Assembly: GCA_025765595.1 (NCBI GenBank)
Contig: JAIVFH010000082.1
Span: forward strand, 62,001-126,000
Direction: 5' to 3'
Source: Obelidium mucronatum
Taxonomy: Eukaryota; Chytridiomycota; Chytridiomycetes; Chytridiales; Chytriomycetaceae
Length of the DNA stretch: 64,000 nt
Shown one piece after another: positions 21,098 through 32,381 of this stretch. Each line of letters starts with the position of its first letter. Positions within the stretch are counted from its first letter, which is position 1. The notes beneath the pieces were generated by a model that was not told the DNA's origin, searched no databases, and worked only from the letters and a program-made list of their open reading frames with translations. Both the position numbers and the translations under genes were made by a program.

Positions 21098-22647
21098 TTA
21101 TCGCTGTCCCGGAATAACGCCTTGAAGTGCGCCTTGGACGGCTCCAACAATGTTCTGGATTGCCCCCTGTGCAGCTCCCACAGCATTTTGCACAGCGCCA
21201 GCCCCAGGAATATTTTGAACTGCTCCCTGAACTGCTCCGGCAACATTTTGAACAGCGGCAACCGCGCCACCAGCCACTGCTGGGGCAGCAGCAACGGGTA
21301 CAGCCACAGGGGCAGCAATCGGTGGAGCTGGCGCACCAACTGGTACAACTGGAGCAACAACTATCGGAGCTGGAGCAGCCACTGGAAGAACTGGAGCAAC
21401 TGGAGCAACTGGAGCAACTGGAGCAACTGGAGCAACTGGAGCAACTGGAGCAACTGGAGCAACTGGTGCAACTGGTGCGACTGGTGCAGCGATTGGTGCA
21501 GCTACTGGTGCAGCTGCTGGAGAAGCTGGAGCAGCTGGAGCCGCTGGAGCAGCTGGAGCAGCTGGAGCAGCTGGAGCAGCTGGAGCAGCTGGAGCAGCTG
21601 GAGAAACAGCTACAGGAACAGCAGCTATCGGTGCAGCAGCCGAAGCAGCTACCGGAGCAGCTACCGGAGCAGCTACTGGAACAGCAGCTGATGCAGTGAC
21701 AGGGGATACAGGGGCGGCGACTGGAGCCACTGGAGCCACTGGCGCAATAGCAACTGGTGCTTGTGGAGCTGTGACAGCAGGTGGCACAGCAACAGCAACT
21801 GAAACAGTCGCAATAGGAGCAGTAGCAGTCGTGGTAGCAGCAGCAGCAGCAGTAGTGGCGACAGCAGTAGTGGCAGCGCCAGCAGCGGCAGCTTTAGCCT
21901 AATTAATGATTGCGATTTAATAATTAACGCTTGTAACACCATATTACGAAAAACCTTCTTTCCCTTCTTTCCCTTCTTGCCAGCCTTAGCAGCAGCGGCA
22001 GGCGCGGCGGCAGGAGCGGCAGGAGCAGGAGCGGCAGGCGCAGCAGTAGCAGCGGCGGGGGTCGTTGCATTTCCAGCAGACAAAGCACTTTGAATTTGAC
22101 CAGAGGGGATAATCTGAAATGGACTCTTGTTTGCTCCTACACTGACCACCAAGTTCACAGTAACTGGCCCAGCATCAGTGGCAGGGGGCTGCCACATGAT
22201 AGTCCATGGCATTTGAATGTTCGCCAATGGAGCTGCCTGGGTGAAAGTTGATTCCGGGACATCGTTCTGGACACTTAAAGCATCACACGCAGCAGCAGTC
22301 TGTGCACGCAGTCCGGCGGCCTGCAAGTTCTGAAAGGCGCCAATATGTTGTGGGACGCCGTTTACGGTTGGTCCCCCTTTCAGGGCTGTCAAGGTTGAAT
22401 CTTGGGTTGTTCCAGGAGTCACGTAGCCCAAAACTCCTGCAAACGCCTGAGGACCGCTAATTGTAATAGGAATAGCAGGACCTCCTGGCGTGTAAGTAGC
22501 TGGAAGAATCATAGTATATCCTTGGTTGGTTTGTTTGACATCGTGGCCCTGTCGGATAACTTTTTCAGTGATCTTGCATCGAGGTGCACCGGTCGGGAAA
22601 GCGACGGCAGACCAGGCAAACACAGAAAGAACCGAGGCGATTAACAT
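21098..22647 (-). CDS. Secreted Reeler-domain-like protein with long Ala/Pro/Val-rich tail
   Basis: Two exons (22647-21955 and 21898-21098) join in frame at [15 protein letters not shown]. The N-terminus is a clear signal peptide ([20 protein letters not shown]). About 190 residues follow that resemble a Reeler domain: FPTGAPRCK, a [12 protein letters not shown] strand, paired cysteines and [18 protein letters not shown] lysine-rich [11 protein letters not shown] patch separates this from about 230 residues made almost only of Ala, Pro, Val and Gln. That tail is encoded by nine-base tandem repeats (GGAGCAACT and GGAGCAGCT on the plus strand). The end [20 protein letters not shown] is amphipathic. 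The protein is likely exported and surface- or wall-associated. Reeler identity is by pattern only. Confidence 0.65.
21385..21602. repeat. Coding 9-bp tandem repeats (GGAGCAACT)n and (GGAGCAGCT)n
   Basis: Two runs of nine-base units lie inside the Reeler-like gene and encode APV and APA tripeptides on the minus strand. The low-complexity DNA gives spurious open frames in several other phases. Confidence 0.85.
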
Positions 22648-22860
22648 TGTTGAAGTGCGTTTGCCCCTTCAGTCGACAAATGGGTAGCCTACTTAAATGC
22701 CTTTTGGGGTTAATTAATTTTCCATGAATTTTCACATTTTTCATGATGAATGAACGGGTTGGATGGAACCTCTTAATAATTAAGAGTTTATTTTGAGAAT
22801 AAACAAGGTGGGTGTTCATTCGACTTTTATTTGTGGTAATTATCCATGTTTCCACTTTTG

Positions 22861-23766
22861 CTAAATCTTAAAAATTAGAGTTAAAGCAAGCCGCAAATTG
22901 CTACCGCATGCTCCTCTGCCACAAAGTCCAGCAATAAACGTGTGGATCCAGAGTTTACCCAAACACGAGACTCCACCGAATCCACTAAACACAGATGCCT
23001 GGCATTGATTCCATCCTTTCGACGAGGAAATGCCTTGGATCGTTCCTACATCCAATCGAGTACTGGTAAGAATTGCAAGTAGAAATTTGACTTTGTTTTC
23101 ATCAAGCAGCGTTTGTGAAATGTATTCCACCATAGCGGCTATGATGCACTTGTGACGAAAAGGCTAAGTATAAACGAGATACCAATGAGAATACACTCAA
23201 CTGGATCCAGGGTAATCGAGACTTCGCTGTGTCACGCGTGTGACATTCCATTTTTTCAATAGAAGCACGGTTATGTCGCCCAATCCTGTCATTGTCAATA
23301 CAATACGGTACGGATATTGTATTCGATTTGTCAAGATGGGAGAGACCGACGTGCCTGATAGCAATCTTGTATCCAAAACCAAAGAGTATCCAAGCCCTTA
23401 CGTTCAGTTGATTGTATCCATCCAATACAAGTGAGTCCTTGTACTTGAGGCCTGGCAATCTGTAATGTTGCAGATAAATGACTCTTTTAAAGCCCGAGCA
23501 CCGTGCAGTACTTACAAAGAATATCCGCCAACAAAAGCAATTGTAATCGAAGTTTTGTTTTTGAGTGTTCTCCAATCTGCCGAAAGAGCCATCCCAACAA
23601 AAAACAGAATCTTGAACATTTCAACCTGTAGATCACTGAGAAATAGCTCCATATATTCGTTGCCATCCAAGTTTTGCTTCACATGAAGGGTCAACACAAG
23701 CACTCCGAAAAAGATAATACAGATTAAAGTGATGGGCGATTCTGATGGTGGCAACAGCAGCCACAA
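22861..23766 (-). pseudogene. Truncated class C GPCR ligand-binding-domain remnant
   Basis: Short blocks match the two complete class C receptors in this window. ADWRTLKNKTSITIAFVGGY corresponds to the ectodomain start (TITFAFVGPY / TSITVAFIGPY). GLKYKDSLVLDGYNQLN matches GLTYDGHELIGGYDQID of the 31-kb receptor. SGTSVSPILTNRIQYPY and MTGLGDITVLLLKKWNVTRV match SGTSVSRTLW...YPY and ATGLAEAVSLLLGKWNVKRV. The roughly 90 residues that should lie between the second and third blocks are missing and the frame changes there. After a short hydrophobic stretch no seven-helix domain follows. An upstream hydrophobic N-terminus is present. This is best read as a decayed third receptor, though a short expressed form cannot be excluded. 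Confidence 0.6.
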
Positions 23767-23905
23767 GCTGCAAACCTGCCAACGTGCCTTTGGAAATAAA
23801 CAACTTCAAAGCAAATTGTCAAACTGACTTTGCAAGAGCAAATACCACAATAATAAAATAGACCGGTCTTGAAACGAGACACCTCCCAAAAAAAAAATCA
23901 CCAAA

Positions 23906-24286
23906 ATGACAACTCTGACATCATCTACAACTACCACACCTCTAGTCAAGGAAACAGTACTCGACAAAGAAGATACAGTCCTTGAAATCAACGAGTCTCC
24001 TCAATCAACTCAAACAAAGAACCAAGACCGTGTGCTTCCAGCACCGAAAGCCACCCTAGAAACTTACAAGAATGTAGTCACTTTCACCACATCTCTGTTT
24101 GTTGTTCTGGGAATTCTAGGATCTCTTGCAGTCGGGAATCTGTTCATGGAGGGCTATCAGCGGACCACCCGAGTCTCCCGAACAGTGGTCCAAGGGATTC
24201 TTTGTGTACTTCCGTTTGTGCAAAACAACTCTATCTGTGCTTCTGTTCAAGCTCAGGCCGAAGACGCCATTGCGAGAGTAGTTTGA
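23906..24286 (+). CDS. Small membrane protein, unknown
   Basis: One exon of 126 codons. The first 60 residues are Thr/Ser/Lys/Glu-rich and hydrophilic. A hydrophobic segment (VVTFTTSLFVVLGILGSLAV) spans about 62-81, followed by a short basic stretch (YQRTTRVSR), a second weakly hydrophobic segment and two cysteines. The ATG follows an A-rich leader. I do not recognise a family. It lies between a receptor remnant and another small membrane gene on the same strand. Confidence 0.5.
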   Translation: MTTLTSSTTTTPLVKETVLDKEDTVLEINESPQSTQTKNQDRVLPAPKATLETYKNVVTFTTSLFVVLGILGSLAVGNLFMEGYQRTTRVSRTVVQGILCVLPFVQNNSICASVQAQAEDAIARVV

Positions 24287-24554
24287 ACGAACTTGCGTTG
24301 CTTTTTTCACATTATTGTTATCATTCCCCTCAATACCTTTGCATGTCTGCAATCTATAAGTATTAATAAATCTACATTTGTATACCATTAATTTAGTGCT
24401 CTCGATTAACTGGATTGTTTCTGAGGGATGCTGTGCTTTGAAAAAACGTGGTTGCTGTCTCAACCAATAGGATGTGAGGAGCTTGGCCACGTGAAGTTCC
24501 ACATTTCCCGCCGCTCAAACTCATCAATAATATAACTGTCAAACCTACCAAAGA

Positions 24555-24860
24555 ATGGACGAACAATCCGTGCTGGTTCCTCAAGCAAGTGGGGTGTTGA
24601 AACCAACTGGAAATCATACCAAGCCTCGATTTCCATACTTTCTTGTTTGCTGCACGATTGTTGCTGCAACCATTCCTGCGATCCTGTTCTTCAGCTGTCT
24701 CTTGCTTCAATTTCTGAAACCTTCTGTACTTTTACTGATAATTGTTGCAATCTTTGCTTGTGTTTGGCCGGCATTTCTTCGAGCAGTTTTGGGACCAATG
24801 GTCAGGAGTGCAGTGAACAACGAAATCTGTGCTGGTTCTTCAGTTGATGTGCTAGTTTAA
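24555..24860 (+). CDS. Small two-helix membrane protein, unknown
   Basis: One exon of 101 codons. After a polar N-terminus there are two strongly hydrophobic segments (YFLVCCTIVAATIPAILFF and SVLLLIIVAIFACVWPAFL). A short tail carries NNEICA, which recalls NNSICA in the neighbouring small membrane protein at 24 kb. The similarity is too short to call them paralogues. Function unknown. Confidence 0.5.
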   Translation: MDEQSVLVPQASGVLKPTGNHTKPRFPYFLVCCTIVAATIPAILFFSCLLLQFLKPSVLLLIIVAIFACVWPAFLRAVLGPMVRSAVNNEICAGSSVDVLV

Positions 24861-24909
24861 TTTATTCCGATTGTATACTGTCAATAGAATAGTTGCTGTT
24901 TTCCAAGAT

Positions 24910-26641
24910 CTACTTTTGAGATTGTTCAGCAGCCAGCGCAGCTTGTTTTCTCTGCCTGTCTATCCTATCTTGCGCCATTGACTGTTCTGCTTTCACAGAG
25001 ATTGCTAAGAGGAAGAAGAAAGTCAGAAAAGCGCAGAAAAAACTCAAATACTCAACTTGTCAGATCCAAAACGCGATCTTGAATGAATCTCAACTTTTCA
25101 GCCAGCGAAGTCGGCGATAAATCACCCTCTTTCAATAAAGGGTCGTCTCCAGGATTTGCCCAGCCAATAGTTAACCCAGCCCCTCCTCCTGTTGCTAATG
25201 GAGCGTTAATCTGAACTGTTGCGTTTCCTCCAGATTTTTCAGCATCGGCGCCGGGAATTGTTCCTGACACAGGTCTGAAGTTATTGTAGCTCACTATTCG
25301 GTCGTAGATATTGTTGATTGCCAGTTTGGTTTCGCCAATCATCCGGCTCTGACAAATTGGACGAAAGAGATGAGAAACGGTAATTGCAATCATAGAAACC
25401 CTCCTCACCCTTTCTTTGCCAGTTTTGTCCCGCTCTTCGATGCGTTGTTCTTTGTAGGCAGATTCTTGCTTCAGTTTATCCAAGTACTTTTGTTGCGTTC
25501 CAAGTTGAGAGTTATACACAAGGATTAAATCGTTTTTGTTCTAGGTCGAGTTTTTTTCAGCGGCTTATCTCTTAATAATGCAACTATGGGTTGTAAAAAC
25601 CTTGATAAGAGCTGTTAACGAGCTCTGCCTTTCTTCAATGCCGTCTTGATTGAGTTGAACCATTTGAATCAAGTCTTCATTTGTCTCGACCAACGTCTTG
25701 TGTCTCATAATTATATCGTTTACGTGAGGTTCATTGATGTCGAGATAATCGGGTGGAAGGATGTCCACCACTGATTGCAGATAGTTTTCATAGATTTGAT
25801 ACTTTTCTGAAAGAATTGAGTCAGTTGTTGCTTATCATCGCACCAAGAGGTTCCGGAAACTCAACTTATCAGTTTCAGAATATTTTTTGTCTTTGTTTGA
25901 AGATCCAGTTGCAAGTGTTGCAGTTGCCCATATTCCATTTCCTTAATCAGGCAAGTTTAATAATACTATATCGCAACTTGGCTGAAAAAAAAGAATCAAC
26001 CTTCTGCTCGCGCATTTTCTTTTCAGACAACGCTTTGACATTAGCGCGCTGTCGTTTCGCATCGTTTTCCTTCAAGAATTTTTCAAACTTTGTGACTCGG
26101 TCCCTAATTTGCTTTTGCTATTGGAAACGAAAGCGATACTTAATAAACAAACAGATACGAAGAATATAATACCTTGACGCGAAGCTCTTCCTGCTTTTCC
26201 CGGCACTCTTCCATCCGTTTTGAGAATTCCGCACGCTTCTTTTCCAGGTTCGCCTGAACCAGATTCATTTCCTTCTTTTTTTGAAGGAGAAGCGTTGATT
26301 GCAGCGTGTGTCGATTTTCAAAGATGGACGGAGATTGTTTCTATTGTATCAAATTGTGAGTGTTGGAGTTGAAGTAAAGGATTGCAGTAGATCTCTCTTT
26401 TCCAACCTCGTTCTGAGTGACCAGCGGAACATAGAGCGGCGTTCCCTGCACGCTATGCGTCGCCTTTCATTTAATAAAACCGCTAAAAGCGTTAACCCTC
26501 AAAACGCGACACTTACATCTTTCCCGCACGTTGCGTCACAAACGTGTCGTTGATATTGTCTTTCACATCGGCAGCCATGTTCACTTGCGGTGAGTGATCG
26601 CTAGTATTTGTTGCCTTTTGAGCCAAGGAGGTTGAGGCCAT
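24910..26641 (-). CDS. CFAP73: Coiled-coil flagellar protein of the CFAP73/CCDC42 family
   Basis: Many short exons encode an almost wholly coiled-coil protein. The central part (LLLQKKKEMNLVQANLEKKR, RMEECREKQEEL, FEKFLKENDAKRQRANVKA) has the pattern of the DUF4200 domain of CCDC42/CFAP73. INEPHVNDIIMRHKTLVETN and a GETKLAINNIYDRI segment match later conserved blocks. Family knowledge: CFAP73 (Chlamydomonas MIA2) belongs to the modifier-of-inner-arms complex on the axoneme and tunes inner-arm dynein. This supports a zoospore-forming fungus. The start at 26641 (MASTSLAQKATNTSDHS) lies 28 bp from the divergent TECR start. The last exon (about 25012-24910) adds an Arg/Gln-rich tail. CCDC42 is an alternative name within the family. 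Confidence 0.75.
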
Positions 26642-26669
26642 ATTTTTGTGTTGAGATTGTTTCTTGAAA
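26642..26669. promoter_or_regulatory. 28-bp divergent intergenic region between CFAP73-like and TECR genes
   Basis: Only 28 bp separate the two start codons. Promoter elements and 5' untranslated regions must therefore overlap the opposite gene's transcribed DNA or first exon. No TATA box is evident in the spacer. Confidence 0.6.
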
Positions 26670-28000
26670 ATGGTGGGGAACCCAATCTATTTCAACTGGC
26701 ATACCATCGAATTACCTCTCAAACCGAAATTTAACTCTTAAACCTTGCAGAAAGTGACTCTTCAAGAAAAGACAGGAAAGGTCATCAAGAAGGACCTGGA
26801 TGTTGGAATTCCACAAAACGAAGCAACAGTGGCAGATCTTTCGCGTGCGATCTACAAAGCATGTAAGCTTTATTTTAAATATGCAGATGGTTTTGGTCTT
26901 TAACCAAGGTGTTGTCTTCGATGCGTCGTTTTAGATCCAAAGTGGGATGTGACGAGACAACGCTTGTCCACTTCCGATGGAAAAACCCTCGAGAAAGGAA
27001 AGTCTCTGCAAGATTGCGGCGTCAATGATGGCGATGTTATCATATTCAAGGTGTGTTCCGAACAGAGTGCTTGTTTTAACAAAGCCAAGACCTAAACTTA
27101 CTGCGCAATAACCCTAGGACTTGGGCCCCCAAATTGGATGGACTACGGTCTTCTTGATTGAGTATTTGGGTCCCATACTGATTCACGCATTTTTCTACTA
27201 CAATCAAACTCTTGTGTATGGCTCCAGTGCTCCAATGTCGAAAGCTCAGACGTGAGTGCAGCATTTTTCTCCCATCCATCAAAGGAATGAAAAGAGATAT
27301 TACGACCATTAATGCATCCCTTGATTTTTTTAGATTCACGTTCTACTGCGTCGTTGCCCACTTTCTCAAACGCGAATATGAGACTCTATTTGTCCACCGT
27401 TTCTCAAATGACACAATGCCATTACGAAACTTGCCGAAAAATTGCGCTCATTATTGGATTTTGGGTGGTCTATTAGTCGCGTATCCTGTTTACCGTCCTG
27501 GATTTGTTGGTCCTCTCGCTCTGGGAGAAGATTTAATGTACAGTGTTTTGGGGCTTTATCTGGTGAGCTACAGTTATTTATTAGTTAACTTCTTTCTCGA
27601 TCGTTTCCTTTGACACTGAACCATTTATTTGCTTAGTATGCGGAAGGTTCCAATTTAGTGACTCACAGCATTCTTGCGAACCTACGGCCTGTAGGCTCCA
27701 AAGCGCGTAAAATTCCCTACGGCTACGGGTTTAACCTTGTTTCTTGTCCAAATTACACTGTAAGTTGTTGAGCCCATGTCAGCAAATGAAGAAAAGGTTC
27801 TGATGATATGTGATTAGTACGAAATTCTTGCATGGATATCTGTGACCCTTCTTTGTGGGTCATTTGGAGCCGCTATTTTCACTGCGGTCGGAGCCATCCA
27901 GATGTATTTATGGGCTGTTAAAAAGCACAAGCGGTACATTAAGGACTTTGGCGACGAGTATCCAAAGAACCGCAAGATTCTTATTCCTTTCTTGCTGTAA
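26670..28000 (+). CDS. TECR: Very-long-chain enoyl-CoA reductase (TECR/TSC13)
   Basis: TECR catalyses the last step of each very-long-chain fatty acid elongation cycle, NADPH-dependent reduction of trans-2-enoyl-CoA, in the ER membrane. Seven exons: a first exon of only the ATG codon (26670-26672), then 26751-26862, 26935-27050, 27118-27251, 27334-27562, 27637-27759 and 27818-28000, all in frame. The protein shows the N-terminal ubiquitin-like domain ([18 protein letters not shown]), then a steroid 5-alpha-reductase-type membrane domain with [16 protein letters not shown], and the signature [19 protein letters not shown] near the C-terminus. Length, about 300 residues, is normal for the family. 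The one-codon first exon is inferred from the donor GTGGGG and the expected start. Confidence 0.92.
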
Positions 28001-28116
28001 TGGCAAGGTGTGCCTTGAAATGGAATGTAACTAGTGTTTTATTGGAATTATGCCGCGAGAAAAAAGGCAATTGGAATTAAAACATCTTATTTCTAACACG
28101 CTGTCTCGCAACGTCT

Positions 28117-31100
28117 TCATATATACGGTCTCATCAAATCCAAAAGAACATTTTTAAATTCAGCCGCTTCATCCGACTTGATGAAATCAACTTCCAAGAG
28201 ACCTTGACTGCTGTCATGAAATGAGACACGGGAGTAACTAATTTTTCCATGGGTTTTGGCAGTCACGGACAAGCCATCTGGATTCTTGACCACATAGGCC
28301 AATGGCCAAAACTGGGAATCCCCCTGTCTCTGAAACTGCAAGAAAGTATTGTTGCGAACAACTCCGATTGACACACCGCAGTCGACCCACTTTCTTTCCA
28401 TCCAGTCTGTTGGCCTTTTCAATCTGTACACAACTAAAAACTGTCGCGTCAGTTTAACTGTCTGCTTTACTTCAGTATGGACCCCGCTTCTACTGATAGT
28501 TTCGCGTGCTACAGAACTTTTCTGGGAAAGAAGCGGGTCTTGATTTGAGGATGGCATTCGCTTTCTGAGTTTCGTGGAATCCCGAATATAAGTGGAAACA
28601 CTTAACCGTGAGATTCTCCAAGATTTCCCACGTTCAATAACTTCTGCATGAATCAATGCAGCAACTCTCGGGAGCATTTGCATACATAGTATAGAGGTGA
28701 TGTTGAAATATATGATAATTGCTTGTTTGATTTCGAAATCGATGATGGAATCAGTAGGACTCAACAAGACAAGAAGCAACGCAGAAACAAACAAAACCAT
28801 GGATGTAATTAACAGGATTGAAAATTCAGAATGCGCCGGCGGGACAACATGAGATTTCCAAGTAACCACAAATAGCGACATTAGAATCATGATATTGTAG
28901 GCCCATAATACGCCTCCAGAAGTATATCCATCCCTGGATTTATAAATACAGGTGTTTTCAATTTTGTATTCAGGGCGTATACGTTGCGCGACAGTTGTTT
29001 TTGACAGAAACGTCCAAACTCCCAGCAATAGCACTTCGATTGCAATGAGGACCAAAAGAATCATAAGCCAAAAAAAATCCCTCACAATGGATTTGGGTAG
29101 ATTCTTTAATGTCCCATAAATAAGGCATACTCTTGTGTTCTTGACAATTACTGAGCCAGCCATAACAACAAACGACAACGTTTGCAGCCAGAAACGAAGA
29201 TTGCATTGTAAAACGGTTGCTTTGCCTATGTAGAAAAAGTTTGCCGCATATGCAGGAATGGCGCCGATTGTCAAGCACGTTAAAAACAACGAAGATCCTG
29301 CTCGCACAGATGGCTTTTTCCCGAATAAAGCTGTAAATACCCAGAATAAAGTTGCAATTATAATACCGCTTCCTGCCAAGGAGTAGAGGATTCGCCCATT
29401 GTAACTATCTGCAGTAATCAAGACTTCATCGTAAATTGGCCCATCCGGCGGTGGAATTGAAGTGCCATCGTAAAACACGGGAAATGTGTTGTTCAAGTAT
29501 TTGATTTCAGTTGTTCCAATATTTGTTATGGCAAAGTCTAAAACCCGTCGCATTATTTTCGCTCAGTACAAAATATATTCTTACTGAATGCACTCATTCC
29601 AGCCGATTTACCGTCAATACTCTGAGCGTAAAATGTTCTATTTTTTCATGCAAATTCAGCTTAAGTTTTCTGTCTCGGTAGTTTTTCGTTACGCTGAAAT
29701 GTCTCCATTAGCAGTCAGCTGAATCGGGTCCCCAAGCAATCCTGTATAGCCCGTACTTTTGAAAAGCGTATAATTTAATCGATCGTTCAATTCACGAGTG
29801 GCAAGCATTTGAGACGTCAAAGATGCATCACTGTTGAGCAACTAAAGAACGCGTGCGTGAGACAGTGACAATAGGACTCCTCGTTTGTTACGTTATTTAA
29901 GCCCACTGCATATATTCTCGGGCAGTCGTACATTTGGTTGATATTGAACCATCCAGCAATTGTGGAACTTGAGAAATTCGCTCTAGTTTAGAGTAGTTTG
30001 TCAGTGACGCTTTTAGTCAAAATCAATATTGTTTGTACCCTCCGGCTCTTGTTTGAAACTCATTTATAGCCAGTCGAAGGGCTCGACTGACCTTGGTGGA
30101 CCCTGCTGTCATGATGTTGGTGCCGTACACAGTTATCACACCCCTAGCAGCTTTGAAGTAATTCGGTCCCCATTTAGCCGTTCCGTTTTGACTTGTGAAT
30201 GGAACGTTATCCATTATCCAAACATATCCTGGGCCTACAGACTGATTTCTCTGAGCTAAACCGAAATATATGCTGGCGTTGTCGTCCTGAGATCCACATG
30301 ATATAATGTACCTATTCAAATGAATCAATTTATGAGCGCGAAGTAGATCTAAAATACAGAAAGTACCTGGCATCTGCTCGCTCCAGCGTTTTGGCAATAT
30401 AGTCCAGCTGATTTGGCTTGGAAAGAACCTTGGCGACTATTTCAAACTGACGAGATACAAGGACTGTCGCAATGTTTCCACATACTTTTATGAACGATTA
30501 AATTAAACATTTTTTCTGCGCGTTCTAATTTTTTTAAACAAACATGATTCTTGAGCCGCCATAGATATTGTGCTGATAATCGCGACACGTTTGACATTCC
30601 ATTTGCCTAGAAGAAGAGAAACGGCTTCTGCCAATCCAGTCGCTGAAAAAAAAAAGATTATTTATCGATTTTTTTTGAATAAATCAAGCTCGGATAGGGC
30701 ATACATGACATTGTCTGAAATAAATAAGGGTAATTGTTCTTGTTCCATAATGTACGTGATACTGAAGTCCCCGAGCATTGAGGAATCTTCATATAGCCAT
30801 ACACTTGTGCATCAGCAATAGTATCAGATTGAGCATAGTTCCCGAAAACAGCCACAATATCTGTTATTTACGTAAAGTTCATAGTTGTTGGCATCACCAT
30901 CAAACCACCCACAAAGGATTTACCTTTGTGCTGTGTTCCAATCTCATGAGCCAAAGCAATCGATCCAGCATTATACTTTGATTTCCTGCTCGCAACTTGA
31001 CTGTTTCTGAATCGTCTAATTTTGATTGTCGTGTTTGGGAGGACTTTCGGATCGTTGTTGATATCAGCAATGGCGAAGTCCATCGCCTTTTGATTCCAGT

Positions 31101-31313
31101 ACCACCAAGATTTAGTCCCCCACTTGCTCAAGTCGCTCATTACGGCCACGTCAATTTGATCATAGCCTCCGATAAGTTCGTGTCCGTCGTACGTAAGACC
31201 TGGAATCCTGTTTTGGTTATTTAGGGTTAGTTAAGAACAAGTGGAAAAAAAAGAGCAAAATACAGCTGGTAGGGTCCGATGAAAGCCACAGTTATGGACG
31301 TGTCGTTTTTCAT
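28117..31313 (-). CDS. Second class C (GABA-B-like) GPCR with PH-like C-terminal domain
   Basis: The last exon (29553-28117) encodes seven membrane helices followed by a cytosolic tail. Upstream exons encode the periplasmic-binding-protein ectodomain: TSITVAFIGPYQL, GLTYDGHELIGGYDQID, VLPNTTIKIRRF, YPYLFQTMS, LLLGKWNVKRV and YVWIMDNVPF. The final 95 residues (KWVDCGVSIGVVRNNTFLQF ... EVDFIKSDEAAEFKNVLL) parallel the tail of the receptor at 9-12 kb and look PH-like: beta strands then one helix. The 5' end is uncertain. ATG 31313 starts just before the ectodomain, and a hydrophobic run (LLRFFLSLTWIYTTA) in the same frame further upstream could be a signal peptide whose start codon I could not place. 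Exon limits between 29600 and 30500 are approximate. Confidence 0.75.
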
Positions 31314-31469
31314 TGGATCGTGCAAGGCGTGCAGAGTATTTTTTCCCTCACTTTTTGGCGATGCAGTTGTGTAAATCCAAGTCAAGGAGAGAAAAAAACG
31401 CAACAGAGTCGGGGGCGTTCTCTTAGATACAAACTTCGAATTCGTTTATTCATGTTAAAGATCCATTTA

Positions 31470-32381
31470 CTATCTCGGTGTCTTGAATTTTTTTTCCTCA
31501 GAGACGTGCTTCAAAAGTGGGTCATATTGTTTCACCATTTCTGCAACCAACGTAATCCTCAGTGCATCTGACGCCTCCTTCCTCCTCTCTTCACGGTACA
31601 GCTGAATCTTCATGATAAATAGGACGAGAAAAAGCATATCAAACATGCCCAAAACTAACACAAAGCACGTGAAGCAGGTTGCAAAAGTATCAGCCGCAAA
31701 CAAGATAAATCCAGTGAGCCAAATAACAATAGCAACGCTTCCGTATTGAGAGATGATCAAGAATTTTTTATCGACTTGTCCACTTTCGTGAGTTGATGTG
31801 GTTTTCATGAACTTGATAAATGCGCTCAAAAGGTATACATCCAGTGCGAAAATCAAGAGCGCTGGTATAGCCGTTGCCAGCGTACTTGCTGTACCGAGTA
31901 CAAAATAACTGTCATTTTCGCGAGTTGGCATGTCCAAGAAGTCACATATCACAATTGCAACTTGAGGAATAAGAGGCAAGTAAAGCAAAAACGGCAGAAT
32001 CCGGACAAGTCTTTGAAAGTGTTTATGGGAGGTTGGATACAGATTTTCGGCGACAGGTCCGCCGCGCTCCCAAGAATATATTACATATCCGAGCTCCAAG
32101 TGTGTTGTGAAGAAGGTTTGAATCAAGTTGAAAATATCCCAGTCGCGAGGAGTATTGGCTCTTAGCAAAAATATTTCAAACAAATGTACACCGATGCTTG
32201 AAGCGATTATTAGAGCTAGTGCTCTGTTGAAGGGAGTCGCGATAGTCCGCATCGTCCACGGGCGGTCTCGCTTCCAAGTTTCCCAATAGAGGACAAAGTA
32301 AACCAAGGCTAGAAGCCCGATAACCGACACCAGCGTCATGAAAATACTCAAATCGACTGCCTTGGAGACTGCGATGCCCAT
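31470..32381 (-). CDS. Single-exon seven-transmembrane protein, unknown
   Basis: 303 codons without introns, unlike its intron-rich neighbours. Seven hydrophobic segments are visible: FMTLVSVIGLLALVYFVLY, ALALIIASSIGVHLFEIFL, a weaker one near FFTTHLELGYVIY, LVRILPFLLYLPLIPQVAIV, LATAIPALLIFALDVYLL, AIVIWLTGFILF and CFTCFVLVLGMFDMLFLVLF. A charged cytosolic tail (REERRKEASDALR) follows. It has no ectodomain and no motif I can assign to a GPCR class, so it may be a receptor or another 7-TM membrane protein. Its start codon is 31 bp from that of the divergent b5-ACAD gene, and it sits directly upstream of a class C GPCR gene. Confidence 0.65.
   Translation of the reverse strand: MGIAVSKAVDLSIFMTLVSVIGLLALVYFVLYWETWKRDRPWTMRTIATPFNRALALIIASSIGVHLFEIFLLRANTPRDWDIFNLIQTFFTTHLELGYVIYSWERGGPVAENLYPTSHKHFQRLVRILPFLLYLPLIPQVAIVICDFLDMPTRENDSYFVLGTASTLATAIPALLIFALDVYLLSAFIKFMKTTSTHESGQVDKKFLIISQYGSVAIVIWLTGFILFAADTFATCFTCFVLVLGMFDMLFLVLFIMKIQLYREERRKEASDALRITLVAEMVKQYDPLLKHVSEEKKFKTPR

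Noticed and set aside
21065..21699. Long plus-strand Ser/Trp/Asn-rich and Leu/Glu/Gln-rich frames opposite the Reeler-like gene
   Set aside because: They are products of the 9-bp repeats read in other phases. The minus-strand frame has a signal peptide, a folded domain and a sensible intron.
23240..23434. Plus-strand gene opposite the receptor remnant
   Set aside because: The frame is short and unrecognised, while the minus strand matches two receptor paralogues over several blocks.
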